Source of the DNA: Cordilura impudica
Lineage: Eukaryota > Arthropoda > Insecta > Diptera > Scathophagidae
Length of the DNA stretch: 64,000 bases
Direction: 5' to 3'
Assembly: GCA_963682025.1 (NCBI GenBank)
Contig: OY821521.1
Location: forward strand, 118,077,012 to 118,141,011
In this document: in pieces, positions 1 through 10,029 of the stretch
Layout of the letters: each line of letters opens with the position of its first letter
Position numbering within the stretch: the stretch's first letter is position 1
Notes under the pieces: model-generated
The model's input: the letters and a program-made list of their open reading frames with translations, nothing else
Told to the model about the DNA's origin: nothing
Databases searched by the model: none
Made by a program: the position numbers and the translations under genes

Positions 1-736
1 TTCAAACCACGACCCTATACAGAAGAAAAACACAGCAAAAAATCTTATAAAAACAGCAATAAACATTAGTGATAACATTTTCCTAAAAGATAACATAAAG
101 AAACTAAGAACAATTTTGACTAAAAATAATTATCCTATTAAATATATTAACAAATTAATTTCCACAGTAATAAATGAAACCCAAAATAATAACATACAAA
201 ATAACAACGCAACATCTAACTCAGTTAACGGACAAAAAACGACCTTTGCCACCCTATAATATTTACCAACAATAACGAATAGGAAAAACATAACAAATCT
301 GATCAACACTGAAACTATTAAAATAGCTTCAAAGCCAAATCAAACATTGAATAAGCTTTTTAACACCCAAAAAACGAAAACAGACTTACACAAACAACAC
401 AATGTAGTATACCAAATAAAATGCAATGGTAATGTCCACCAACAATGTAACAGAATATATATTGGACAAACGAAAAGACAATTAGAGATTAGGTTAAAAG
501 AACATAAACGAACAGTTGAGAAAGGAATAACAACAACAGCTCTGTCTCAACATGCGTTTGACAATAAACGCAACTTTGATTTTGACAACATCAAAGTCTT
601 GGAAAGAGAGACCAAAACAAATAAAAGAATAACACTTGAAAGTTTACATATTAAGAAACATATTGACAAAACAGTAAACATTAAAGAAGACAGTGATCAC
701 ATTAGTAACACGTACAATTTAGTACTTAATAAATAA
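1..736 (+). pseudogene. Penelope-like element, C-terminal part with GIY-YIG endonuclease
   Basis: This is the 3' part of a Penelope-like retroelement polyprotein whose reverse transcriptase lies off the left edge. From about 347 the frame is open and holds a GIY-YIG nuclease domain: an N-terminal VVYQIKC segment, the CNRIYIGQTKRQL core, the helix RLKEHK, and a downstream ERE...ITLESLHI segment typical of PLE nucleases. In PLEs this domain nicks target DNA to prime reverse transcription. Upstream (about 1-346) the same frame encodes the RT-to-nuclease linker but carries a TAA near 257-259, so this copy is broken. There is no need for an independent start codon at 347 (a TTG). The family is clear from the GIY-YIG layout and from the larger relative at 3194-5378; the exact PLE clade is not determined. 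Confidence 0.85.
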
Positions 737-865
737 AATTAAAATGTAAAATTTAGATTAAGTGTGTAATAATACTATTAAGGTAACAATTATTTTTAAA
801 AAAATTCTCATAAATTTGTTAAAGTGATAATAAATGTATATTCTTAATTATTATTAAATAAAATT

Positions 866-912
866 AGACGCCTGATGAGGACACCAACCATAGTGTCGAA
901 ACGTCGCAGATA
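866..912 (+). ncRNA. Hammerhead-ribozyme-like motif at PLE 3' end
   Basis: CTGATGA core at 872-878, one extra unpaired G at 879, helix II GACAC/GTGTC (880-884 with 893-897), then GAAA at 898-901 followed directly by CGTC. A-C/G-U would form a minimal two-base-pair helix III with no loop, and the predicted cleavage site is after GUC (905). PLEs are known to carry such minimal type I hammerheads, thought to act as dimers. Helix I is weak by eye (two pairs). Self-cleavage is inferred, not shown. Confidence 0.6.
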
Positions 913-1391
913 AAAAATAAAATTACAGCATATTTGTTTTAATTATTCCTGCTTAGGACGACCATAGGAAGCTTAATATCACAATAAATTAAAACTATTA
1001 AGTTAATTAAATTTTTAAATAATAATGTGTTATTTCAATAATAAAGAATTTTTTTTTTATGTATTTCGTTTTCAAATATAAAGAATATTAATTGAATTTA
1101 ATCATAAAATTGTTAAATAAAAATGTTTAATTTCATTTATAAATTTTTCAAGTGTATTTAGTAAACTTGGCATCACAGTTTAATTATCGATTACTAAAAA
1201 ATATAGTTCTATGTATTTTGTTTTTACCATCTCTTATATATCATCTGTTTTAGTTTTTTGGAACAAGTGTAGTTGAGGAGCAACTCTCAAATTTTTTTTA
1301 TGAGGGTAGGGGCTTTTGGGGTGATTCTAGGAAAATATTTTTTTTCGTCAGTCGGGCCTATTTCACGAGTTATGCACTTCCGAAGTTTTGG
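913..1391. other. AT-rich spacer without recognisable gene
   Basis: No ORF, RNA gene or terminal repeat is recognised. Sequence is AT-rich with short A and T runs; it separates the PLE tail from the foldback repeat. Confidence 0.6.
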
Positions 1392-2386
1392 CATGGACTT
1401 GTATATAACTTTGTTAGTTACTATCGGATTTCAGCGATATATATATATATAATTTGAAAGCCTACTTGAGTGCCTTTTATTTGATATTTTTAAATTTTAA
1501 ATCTATTAACCCATTATAAACCTATTTCAAATTTTGTATTTTTGTAATAGTTTTTTCTTACAAATGGAATTATCTCGTAAACAGATGTATATCATGTGCA
1601 CTTTTACGTAAACTGAATAAGAGCTGGATCCATTTGCTTCATTTTGATATATATTCCGACCTCTTAACCCTTTCATGACCGGATATATTAGGGATTTTAC
1701 GCACACTTTTTAGTTTTTTCGAAATAAATATTCGTATTTTTACGGTATTTCAAATGTTTCATATCTTTTTTTTAATAATAGCTACACCTTTTTATTCATG
1801 TCATAATATGATGAACATATATTTGTTAGTGGGTTAATTCCTCTATATATATATTTTGTGTTTTTAAGCGCCGTAGGCTAAAATTTTTTATAAAAAATCG
1901 GGCGATTTTTTTAAAAAAAATTTCATATTATAAAGGAAATATATTTTTAGTGGGTTAATTCCTCAATGTATTTGTTGTGTTCTTTTGAAGCGCCGCAGGC
2001 GAACATATATTTTTAGTGGGTTAATTCCTCAATATATTTGTTGTGTTCTTTTTAAGCGCGGCAGTCTAAAATTTTCATAATACGAAAATATATTTTTAGT
2101 GGGTTAATTTCCGTAAAACAAATGATGGTATATACGGTCCTGAAAGGGTTAAGAGTTCGAAATATATATCAAAATAAAGCTACTGGACCCAGCTTTTATT
2201 CAGTTTACGTAATAGCACACATGATATAAGTCTATTGCAAAAATACAAAATTTTAAATAGGTTCATAATGGGTTAATAGATTCAAAATCTGAAAATATCA
2301 GATGAAAGGCACTCAAGCAAGCTTTCAAACGATATCTAAATCGCTGAAATCCGATAGTAAGTAACAAAGTTATATACAAGTCCATG
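1392..2386. repeat. Foldback (inverted-repeat) element with internal tandem motif
   Basis: The left arm (1392-1686) reappears as an imperfect reverse complement at 2131-2386. Matching landmarks are catggacttgtatata at the outer ends, the ccgatag segment, tcagtttacgtaa, and aaccctttca near the inner ends. The 440-bp middle holds four copies of agtgggttaatt (about 1828, 1949, 2015, 2098), three followed by a variable spacer containing aagcgc(c/g)g. No coding capacity is seen. It could be a non-autonomous foldback or MITE-like element; no target duplication could be confirmed. Confidence 0.65.
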
Positions 2387-2499
2387 TGTAGCGTAACACG
2401 ACTTTTGTAGTATGCTGTATAATACCCACACAGTATACAGTACAATATTTGCAAATGCGGAAGTAACAAATATCAATTTTGTTGACCACTGCATTAATT

Positions 2500-2920
2500 T
2501 TAAATTTCTAATTTTTAATTTTTAATTTTTAATTTTTAATTTTTAATTTTTAATTTTTAAATTTTAATTTTTAATTTTTAATTTTAAATTTTAAATTTTA
2601 AATTTTAAATTTTAAATTTTAAATTTTAAATTTTAAATTTTTAATTTTTAATATTTAATTTTTAATTTTTAATTTTTAATTTTTAATTTTTAATTTTTAA
2701 TTTTTAATTTTTAATTTTTAATTTTTAATTTTTAATTTTTAATTTTTAATTTTTAATTTTTAATTTTTAATTTTTAATTTTTAATTTTTAATTTTTAATT
2801 TTTAATTTTTAATTTTTAATTTTTAATTTTAAATTTTAAATTTTTAATTTTTAATTTTAAATTTTTAATTATAAATTTTTAATTTTTAATTTTTAATTTT
2901 TAATTTTTAATTTTAATTTT
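2500..2920. repeat. TTTTTAA minisatellite (left block)
   Basis: Tandem 7-bp unit TTTTTAA with patches of 6-bp and 8-bp variants such as TTTTAAA. It abuts the left 3' end of the palindromic PLE. The same unit in the same orientation resumes on the right side at about 6476. Confidence 0.9.
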
Positions 2921-2986
2921 AATTAAATAATTTCTTCCAGCTCGAGGTCTGTTTTTATTAATTTTATTTTTATTAATTTATTTTTC

Positions 2987-3020
2987 AATATTTCGCCAAC
3001 CTCCGGTTGGCATCTTCAGG
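2987..3020 (-). ncRNA. Hammerhead-ribozyme-like motif, left PLE arm
   Basis: Minus-strand copy of the motif described at 6333-6367: CTGAAGA core, one extra U, helix II GCCAACC/GGTTGGC, GAAA, then TATT. It lies downstream of the PLE ORF, as in the right arm. Confidence 0.5.
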
Positions 3021-3193
3021 ATCTTAAATTATAAGAATAATAAAACATAATTACACCACTGTTCAACAGAGACAATAACAAACATAAAAATATATATAAA
3101 TATACAAATTAAACTCACAAAAAAGGCGCGTAACAATAATTAAACATACATGACGTGTCAACGAGTTAACATCTAATATTGCACTAATTGATC

Positions 3194-5378
3194 TTATTTT
3201 ATTTTTCTAATTATATGTCTATAGCTATGTGCACAATTTTTTGTGTCCGTTTTATAATTTATTCTCTTCTCCTTTGGTATGTTAATTATGTGTAGCATTT
3301 CCAATGTAAAGCGTCTCTTATAATTCTCTTCGGTATGTAAAATCTCCACATTTTCAAAGTCTGGTGTATGTCCTCTCTCCGCACAGTGGGCTGCAAGTGT
3401 TGTTTTTTGTGTCGTAAAATTTTTCCTATTTCTCAGGTCTGATTTATGTTCTGCTAATCTAGTTTTTAATTTATTCTTAGTTGTTCCAACATATACCTGA
3501 TTGCATATGTTGCTTTTGTCACCTTCGCATTTTATTTTATAAATTAGATTTGATTTATCAAGTTTGTTTATTTTGCTCTTCGTGTTGGAGAAAAGTTGTC
3601 TTAATGTGTTACCAGCTTTTGGTGCTATTTTGTATTTTTCTTTGTTGTATATGTCCGATTTCTCAATACGCTCCGAGATTCTGGGTACGTAGGTTACCGA
3701 TTTGTATGATTTTGTAGGTTTATCTTTAATGATGTTGTTAGTATTATTTCTATTTATTTTAACAAGTTTTTTAATTATATTGCCTGGGAATGAGTTCTTT
3801 TTTAATATGTCTTGTATCCTCTTCACGTTATCGTTATGAAACTGTTTGTCACTGATCGTTAGTACCCTCTTAATAAAATTGTTTGCTGTATTCATGATAA
3901 TATTTCTTAGCTGGCATGAGTGATAATTGATTATTCTCCCTGACGATGTTGGTTTTTGGTACCAATCTATCTTAATTTGGTTTCCTTTCCTTATAACTAA
4001 TGTATCTAGATAAGGCAATCTTCCGCCTTCTTCCTCCTCGATGGTAAATTTAATATTGTAGTGGAAATTGTTTAGCTGCCTGAGTATATTATCAATCTCA
4101 CTTGTATTTATGATGCAAAATAAATCGTCCTCGTATTTCGTAAGAAGTCTAGGTTTCTTGTCAAGTTTATTCATTGTTTTTCGCAATAGTTCCTCCATCA
4201 CAATATCCGCTACTATTGGCGACGCTGGTGATCCCATAGGTAATCCACTACATTGGTTATATATTCTTTCTCCATATTTAAAATAACGATTATCTTTTAT
4301 GCAGAATTTTAATATTTTCATAAATAATTCTTTCGGCATTGTCGTATGTTTTTGTATCTCATCCCACTTATCTTTGATGACGTCTATTGCATAATCCACC
4401 TTACTTAATACTTGGGAATAATGACACCACATCGAAAGAAACGAGTTTCTCGTCATTATATATCACACTGTTAATATTGTTTTTAAATTCTATAGCGTCC
4501 TTTACATTATACTCTGAGTCTTTAGTTATATTCTTTAAAATATTAGTCAGAAATTTACAGAGTTCATTTGACGGTGAGTTAATTGATGAACATATTGGCC
4601 TTAACGGAATACTATCTTTATGGATTTTTGGCAGTCCATAAATTCTTGGCGCAAATGCCGCGTCTTTTTTAAACTTTCGCTTTTCTATCACAGATATTAT
4701 ATTGTATTTGTGAAGATCTTCTACCAGTTTGTTGTTCCTTTTTTAATCTTCTGTATATCTTCATGTCACTGAGTATGTTATTCATCTTGGTCTCATAGTC
4801 CGTTTTCTCCATTGCCACTGTTACATTTCCCTTATCAGCATTTAGAATTAAAATATTTTTATTTTTATTTAAAAACTTTTTCGTTTGTTCCACTGTGCTA
4901 AGAACAAAACGTTCTCTTCTATTTAAGTTCTGTTTGTTCGTGTGATTGTCCAGCATTGATGTTAATTTTGTTCTTGCAATTTCTTGCTCTTCTTTATCCT
5001 CTAATGTTTGAATGCAGTCCTCTCCGTCTGCGATATACTTAAACATGGGAAATTTTTCTTTTTTAGTAGGTATAGCATGTTTTTGTCCTAGCGAAAGAAT
5101 CCACTGTATATCATCGGGAATATTTACATTCGTCTTATTAACAAACCACTTCTCGTTTTTTAATATTCCTAGCTCTTTCCTTTGTTCATCTCTTAGCTTA
5201 TCAAATTTTCTCTTATGGCGGTTAATAATCTCCGTGTTTTTGGTTTTTGAAATAACTCTTTCGCTGTCCCAAAATTGTTCACGTTCGTCAGAATTTAATT
5301 GTTTATCTATTTTGGTCTCCAGTTCTTTCACTAGTTTGTCATTATGTTTTGTAACTTCATGTTTTTGTTTTATCAACA
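3194..5378 (-). pseudogene. PLE reverse transcriptase / GIY-YIG polyprotein (frameshifted)
   Basis: A retroelement polyprotein in three overlapping frames. The N-terminal piece (4669-5378) has the PLE-type segment IPDDIQWILSLGQKHAIP and ADKGNVTVAM. The middle piece (4401-4691) has IYGLPKIHK, PLRPICSS and motif A (SFDVVSLFPSI). The C-terminal piece (3194-4456) has GLPMGSPASPIVAD (motif B), a catalytic box reading KYEDDLF instead of the usual YVDD, and a GIY-YIG nuclease (LIYKIKC, VYVGTTKNKL, RLAEHK, LEMLHI). Frameshifts near 4730 and 4420 break the reading frame. The apparent start at 5400 belongs to the junction with the inverted copy, so the true N-terminus is missing. The role is target-primed reverse transcription. 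Confidence 0.88.
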
Positions 5379-6159
5379 AATTAAGATAGATTGGTACCAA
5401 AAACCAACATCGTCAGGGAGAATAATCAATTATCACTCATGCCAGCCAAGAAGTATTATCATGAATACACCAAACAATTTTATTAAGAGGGTACTAACGA
5501 TCAGTGACAAACAGTTTCATAACGATAACGTGAAGAGGATACAAGACATATTAAAAAAGAACTCATTCCCAGGCAATATAATTAAAAAACTTGTTAAAAT
5601 AAATAGAAATAATACTAACATCATTAAAGATAAACCTACAAAATCATACAAATCGGTAACCTACGTACCCAGAATCTCGGAGCGTATTGAGAAATCGGAC
5701 ATATAAAACAAAGAAAAATACAAAATAGCACCAAAAGCTGGTAACACATTAAGACAACTTTTCTCCAACACGAAGAGCAAAATAAACAAACTTGATAAAT
5801 CAAATCTAATTTATAAAATAAAATGCGAAGGTGACAAAAGCAACATATGCAATCAGGTATATGTTGGAACAACTAAGAATAAATTAAAAACTAGATTAGC
5901 AGGACATAAATCAGACCTGAGAAATAGGAAAAATTTTACGACACAAAAAACAGCACTTGCGGCCCACTGTGCGGAGAGAGGACATACACCAGACTTTGAA
6001 AATGTGGAGATTTTACATACCGAAGAGAATTATAAGAGACGCTTTACATTGGAAATGCTACACATAATTAACATACCAAAGGAGAAGAGAATAAATTATA
6101 AAACGGACACAGAAAATTGTGCACATAGCTATAGACATATAATTAGAAAAATAAAATAA
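5378..6159 (+). pseudogene. Inverted partial copy of PLE C-terminus (GIY-YIG)
   Basis: Reverse-complement duplicate of 3194-3978. It encodes the RT-nuclease linker and the GIY-YIG domain (VYVGTTKNKL, RLAGHK, LEMLHI) and ends with the same RKIK stop. It starts inside the ORF, so it has no RT. A TAA at 5704-5706 replaces the tyrosine codon present in the minus copy, and the EH of the nuclease helix is changed to GH. The copy therefore looks dead, though very recent given its near identity to the other arm. Confidence 0.85.
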
Positions 6160-6332
6160 GATCAATTAGTGCAATATTAGATGTTAACTCGTTGACACGT
6201 CATGTATGTTTAATTATTGTTACGCGCCTTTTTTATGAGTTTAATTTGTATATGTATATATATTTTTATGTTTGTTATTGTCTCTGTTGAACAGTGGTGT
6301 AATTATGTTTTATTATTCTTATAATTTAAGAT

Positions 6333-6367
6333 CCTGAAGATGCCAACCGGAGGTTGGCGAAATATTG
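6333..6367 (+). ncRNA. Hammerhead-ribozyme-like motif, right PLE arm
   Basis: CTGAAGA core (6334-6340; position 7 of the hammerhead core is tolerant), an extra U at 6341, a seven-pair helix II (6342-6348 with 6352-6358, GGA loop), GAAA at 6359-6362, then UAUU. A-U/A-U would form a two-pair helix III, with AUU as the cleavage triplet. Compared with GAAACGUC at 898-905, the C-G pair has become U-A. Confidence 0.5.
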
Positions 6368-6475
6368 AAAAATAAATTAATAAAAATAAAATTAATAAAA
6401 ACAGACCTCGAGCTGGAAGAAATTATTTAATTAAAATTAAAACATAAGGTCGAATAAAAATACCCATTAGAGTTT

Positions 6476-6588
6476 TAATTTTAATTTTTAATTTTTAATT
6501 TATAATTTTTAATTTTAAATTTTTAATTTTTAGTTTTAATTTTTAATTTTTAATATATAATTTTTAATTTTTAGTTTTTAATTTTATC
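6476..6588. repeat. TTTTTAA minisatellite (right block)
   Basis: Imperfect tandem AATTTTT units with variants (tataa, tttag). It continues the array at 2500-2920 in the same orientation across the PLE, separated from the PLE end by about 40 bp of non-repeat sequence. Confidence 0.8.
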
Positions 6589-7387
6589 GGTAAAAAAATA
6601 TATATGGTAATACTTGCTTAAACCAATGTGACACGTGTAGTATAAATATACACACAACTACAATGACTTCAACAATAGGAAGAAATACAACATATACCGC
6701 AGATCTTGAGAAAAACAACAAAACACAATGAAAATTTTTATTATTTGAAGAGTTTTTTAAAAGTTTCATTCGTACCTCGTGACCCTTTTGACCGGTTTTG
6801 ATGATTTTAAGTAGCAACTCTTTTGGGATATTAATAAACGATTTTATACAAAAACGAATGGTCTAGCTTAGATATTGACGGCGTGATCGTGATTTGCACA
6901 GAAAGACGGACAGACGGCTATCGCTAAAACAACTTCCCTTGTTAAGGATCAAGAAAATATATGGTTTGGGGTCTACGGAAAACCTATATATACCCTCTTC
7001 ACAGTCGTGTGTAGGGTATAAAAATAATACGGCATACCTTTAAGTAATTAAAAAACAGTGTTAATTTATAATATACTTGTAAAATTTTTAGTAATATGTT
7101 TAGTAAAATCATGTAACCATAATACTTATTATAAATTATAAGTTGAAAACGCCTACGCATAAAAAACTCATCAAAAAGCTGTAGTTTTGTAAACTTTAGA
7201 CATGTGCATACAAGTAAATTTAAAAATAAAACAATATTTTGCTAACATTGTAAAAGTTGAATAAACGAATATTTTCTCAAATAAAGCTAAAAATATTTCA
7301 TTACATAAAATTATATTAAGAAGTAGAATTTTTTACAGAAATATTTCTGTTTTGTGTGTAAATTTTTTGAAATGTAATTGATAATTT
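6589..7387. other. Intergenic, with a dispersed-repeat-like tail
   Basis: No gene is seen. The segment 6843-7022 (acggacagacgg, aagaaaatatatgg, taccctcttcacag, agggtata) resembles tails of dispersed repeats common in fly genomes; the family is not identified. The rest is AT-rich. Confidence 0.4.
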
Positions 7388-7684
7388 TTAAGTACAATTT
7401 AATATTTTCTTTCTACTTTTCCGCTTTGAGTCGATTAGCCATTTTTGGGTTAATTCTGGGTTAAAATCTATGAAACTCCTTTTTTTATACATCGTTGAAA
7501 GGAGTGTTTACATAGATTTTAACTAGTAAAACCGTTAACTGTACTAAGATATTGTTCGCTACCTTCTCTCTTTATTTTTTAACTTATAAAATCAATCGTT
7601 TTGGTACCTTCGTACAATTCGTGCTATATCGCAAAACACCATTTGTGCATTTAAAAAAAAGATTTTTTGCTACATACGCAAACA
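7388..7684 (+). repeat. BEL1 5' LTR (possibly truncated at its outer edge)
   Basis: From taagtacaatttaatatt to tacgcaaaca this matches 21111-21409 almost base for base. The 3' copy appears to extend about 40 bp further upstream to a TG start (tgttgcaacatacctgg at 21070); that extension is absent here. It ends in CA two bases before the primer site. Confidence 0.85.
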
Positions 7685-7686
7685 TT

Positions 7687-7704
7687 TGATCCTTCGAGCC
7701 GGAT
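7687..7704 (+). other. BEL1 primer-binding site, tRNA-Tyr type
   Basis: tgatccttcgagccggat is complementary to the 3' end of insect tRNA-Tyr except that the expected TGG reads TGA. It sits two bases after the LTR. The tRNA assignment is from memory of the tRNA 3' end. Confidence 0.6.
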
Positions 7705-8599
7705 CCTGAGGAAAAGTTTGGAATATTAAAAAAAATTAATAATTTCAACATTCCCACAGCCTTCATCTTGTCAACATCAGCAAGAACCTGCAAAAACAAC
7801 CCTTCACTTTAACTACAGCAGAAACCAATATATTAAAAAGGTGTGAGCAAATCAAAAAATTTAAAATTTAAAAAGTGTATAATTAAATTTAATTTAAAAA
7901 TAAAAAAAAGTTTCATCATTATTAAAATACTATTTTTTTCGTATTTTTCGTTTTACAACCCTACGCGTTACGTTACATTACGTGTATATTCTTTACGCGG
8001 ACGGTGATATTAATTATATCGTGTTTGTTTTAATCGAAAATAAAAAGAAAAAGCCGTCGGGATTTTTAAAAAGTATTTAGTGCAATTAATAATAATTTAA
8101 ACAGTATACATCCATACATAACAATAAAAATAATAACTCAGTTTTTCTCCTTTGTGTTATACATACATATACGCTCACGCGAACGTTTTTTTTTTGTGTT
8201 TAAGCTGCTTAAGCTGAATAGAGTGTTCATTTCTCTATACATTCACGCGTTGTTTTTTTTTTTTTGGTGATTATGCTCAAGAGTGTGTTCATTTCTCTTC
8301 ATACTAATCTATACGCACACGCATTGTATGGGTTTGTTTTTTCTATAATATTGTTAGTCACCCTACTGTCCGTTTTAGTCGCGACATATCCAGTGTGTTT
8401 TTTACTTTTTTTTTGTGTAAATTTTGGTTTTGCTTTTAATATGTTAAAATAATACCACATATTAAGAAAATAAATTTTTTTAATATAGTTTTGTATTATT
8501 AGTTTATAATATATTATTATTTTTTCGCATTTTTTTTTAAGTTTTTTTATATTGTTATTTAAATTAAATTAACTTATTTTAAAATAAATTCGAACCAAA
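7705..8599 (+). other. BEL1 5' leader
   Basis: About 0.9 kb between primer site and Gag start, AT-rich, without a conserved ORF. The small ORF at 8264-8452 has no recognisable domain and is probably chance. Confidence 0.6.
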
Positions 8600-9835
8600 A
8601 TGCCGGGAACTGCACTTGATATTTTTATTCGCGATTCGGATACGCTCATTAAATTTGAGGCGAAATTCAACGATATTCGTGAGGAGTTACGTTCGGTATT
8701 TAATCTTGAAATTCGTGGAAAAGAATTGGACTTGCTTTGGGAACAAGTAAAATCGACATATCGTACTTGTTTATCATATTTACAAAATTCGGATGACGCA
8801 GAACCGGCGGATTTTGACGCGGCTGAATCGAAATATGGAGCCACTTTTAATGCGTACGTTAATTGTTTATCTAGGATTAATGAACGATTACATCATTTTA
8901 AATCCAACGCGACACCGAAAGAGCAGTCTCAGTCTCCGAGTGTAAACATCAATTCAGCTGACAACTTTTGTCATAATTTAATGCTTCCGCCATGCGATAC
9001 CGACGTTTTTGAGGGCGATTACATTTCTTGGCCCACTTTTAGGGATCTTTTTACAGCGGTTTATATCAATAACTCTCGACTTAGCAATATTGAGCGACTA
9101 TGCCATCTAGTTCGGAAAACTAGTGGCGAAGCTCGGGAAATTGTTTCGAAATGCCCTCTCACTAATCAAGGTTTTGATGCTGCGTGGCGCAACGTGAGGG
9201 ACGCATATGATAATCCGCGTATGCTGGTGAATAACCAGCTAACATCGCTATTTAGCCTTCCCTTTCTTGATAAGGAAACATCGTCGGGATTAAAAACGTT
9301 ACAACTCGGCATAAACGGTTGCCTTACGGCTATGTCAATTTATAACATTTCGACGCAAAGCTGGGATCCTATTATTGTATTTCTTTGTATTCAACGGTTA
9401 CTTTCGCAAACTGTTAGTATGTGGGAACAGAGTATAAAAGATAAATCAGCTTTGACACTCTGGAAGGATTTGGACCTCTTTTTGACAGAAAGAGTTCAAA
9501 CTTTAGATTGTTTACGCGATCTTAGAGGTTCAGAATCTGTCAAACGGTTTTCTGAACCTAAAATCAAAGCGCATGATACCAACTTCAAGTGCTTCTTGTG
9601 ATCTTTGTAAGAATCAAGTTCAGTTTTTACACTCTTGTCATCGATTCAAAAGTTTATCTGTTGCGGATCGATTTTCTACGGTAAAAAAGTTTCACTGTTG
9701 TGTCCGTTGTCTTGCAAGGACACATGAAGCTTAAAATTGTAGCAGTTCGTATAATTGCTCCATTTGTAACAAGAAACATCATACTATGTTACACCGTGAA
9801 TTACCATCTTCTGAAGTTTCTAGGGATACTAATCG
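8600..9835 (+). pseudogene. gag: BEL1 Gag (DUF1759-type) with zinc knuckles
   Basis: ATG at 8600 opens a 333-codon frame. After an N-terminal helical region comes the BEL Gag core: LPPCDTDVFEGDYISWPTFRDLF, then SNIERLCHLVRKTSGEA. This domain forms the particle shell in BEL/Pao elements. A frameshift near 9590 moves the zinc region into another frame (about 9586-9835): CDLCKNQVQFLHSC, CVRCLARTHEA-stop-NC and CSICNKKHHTMLH. The TAA inside the second knuckle is a further lesion. The knuckles should bind the element's RNA. BEL2 at 48662 has the same order and gives the best comparison. Confidence 0.85.
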
Positions 9836-10029
9836 GTCGAATTCGGGTGATAGTTCGGTTTCTGTTTCTCGAGTTTCAAACTCCATACCTGCAATCGCAT
9901 CATCTTCGAATGCCAATCATGCCACAGCTCCTACAAATCGTCAAGTATTTCATACAGCGCAAAGTAGGACTGTACTTTTAGGGACGGCTATGGAATCTTA
10001 TTCATCAGGGTACTACGTACCCAGCCCCG

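Larger units (their letters stand above)
2921..6432. mobile_element. Palindromic Penelope-like element
   Basis: A PLE in minus orientation is joined head-to-head to a 5'-truncated inverted copy of its own 3' part. Arms 2921-3978 (minus) and 5378-6432 (plus) are near-identical reverse complements, differing by scattered substitutions and small indels. The unique middle (3979-5377) holds the RT and N-terminal region. Both arms end outward in ctggaagaaattatttaatt and then TTTTTAA-type repeats. PLEs are known for 5' truncation and for direct or inverted partial copies, so this probably arose in one aberrant insertion rather than by later recombination. Confidence 0.85.

Noticed and set aside
4387..4641. 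Plus-strand ORFs at 3481-3717, 4068-4286, 4387-4641 and 5012-5389
   Set aside because: Shadows of the minus-strand PLE ORFs.
7022..7040. ataatacggcatac at 7022 resembles ataatatacggcatac at 21411, as if flanking BEL1
   Set aside because: The left copy is 350 bp from the LTR edge and too long for a BEL target duplication; treated as chance or unrelated.
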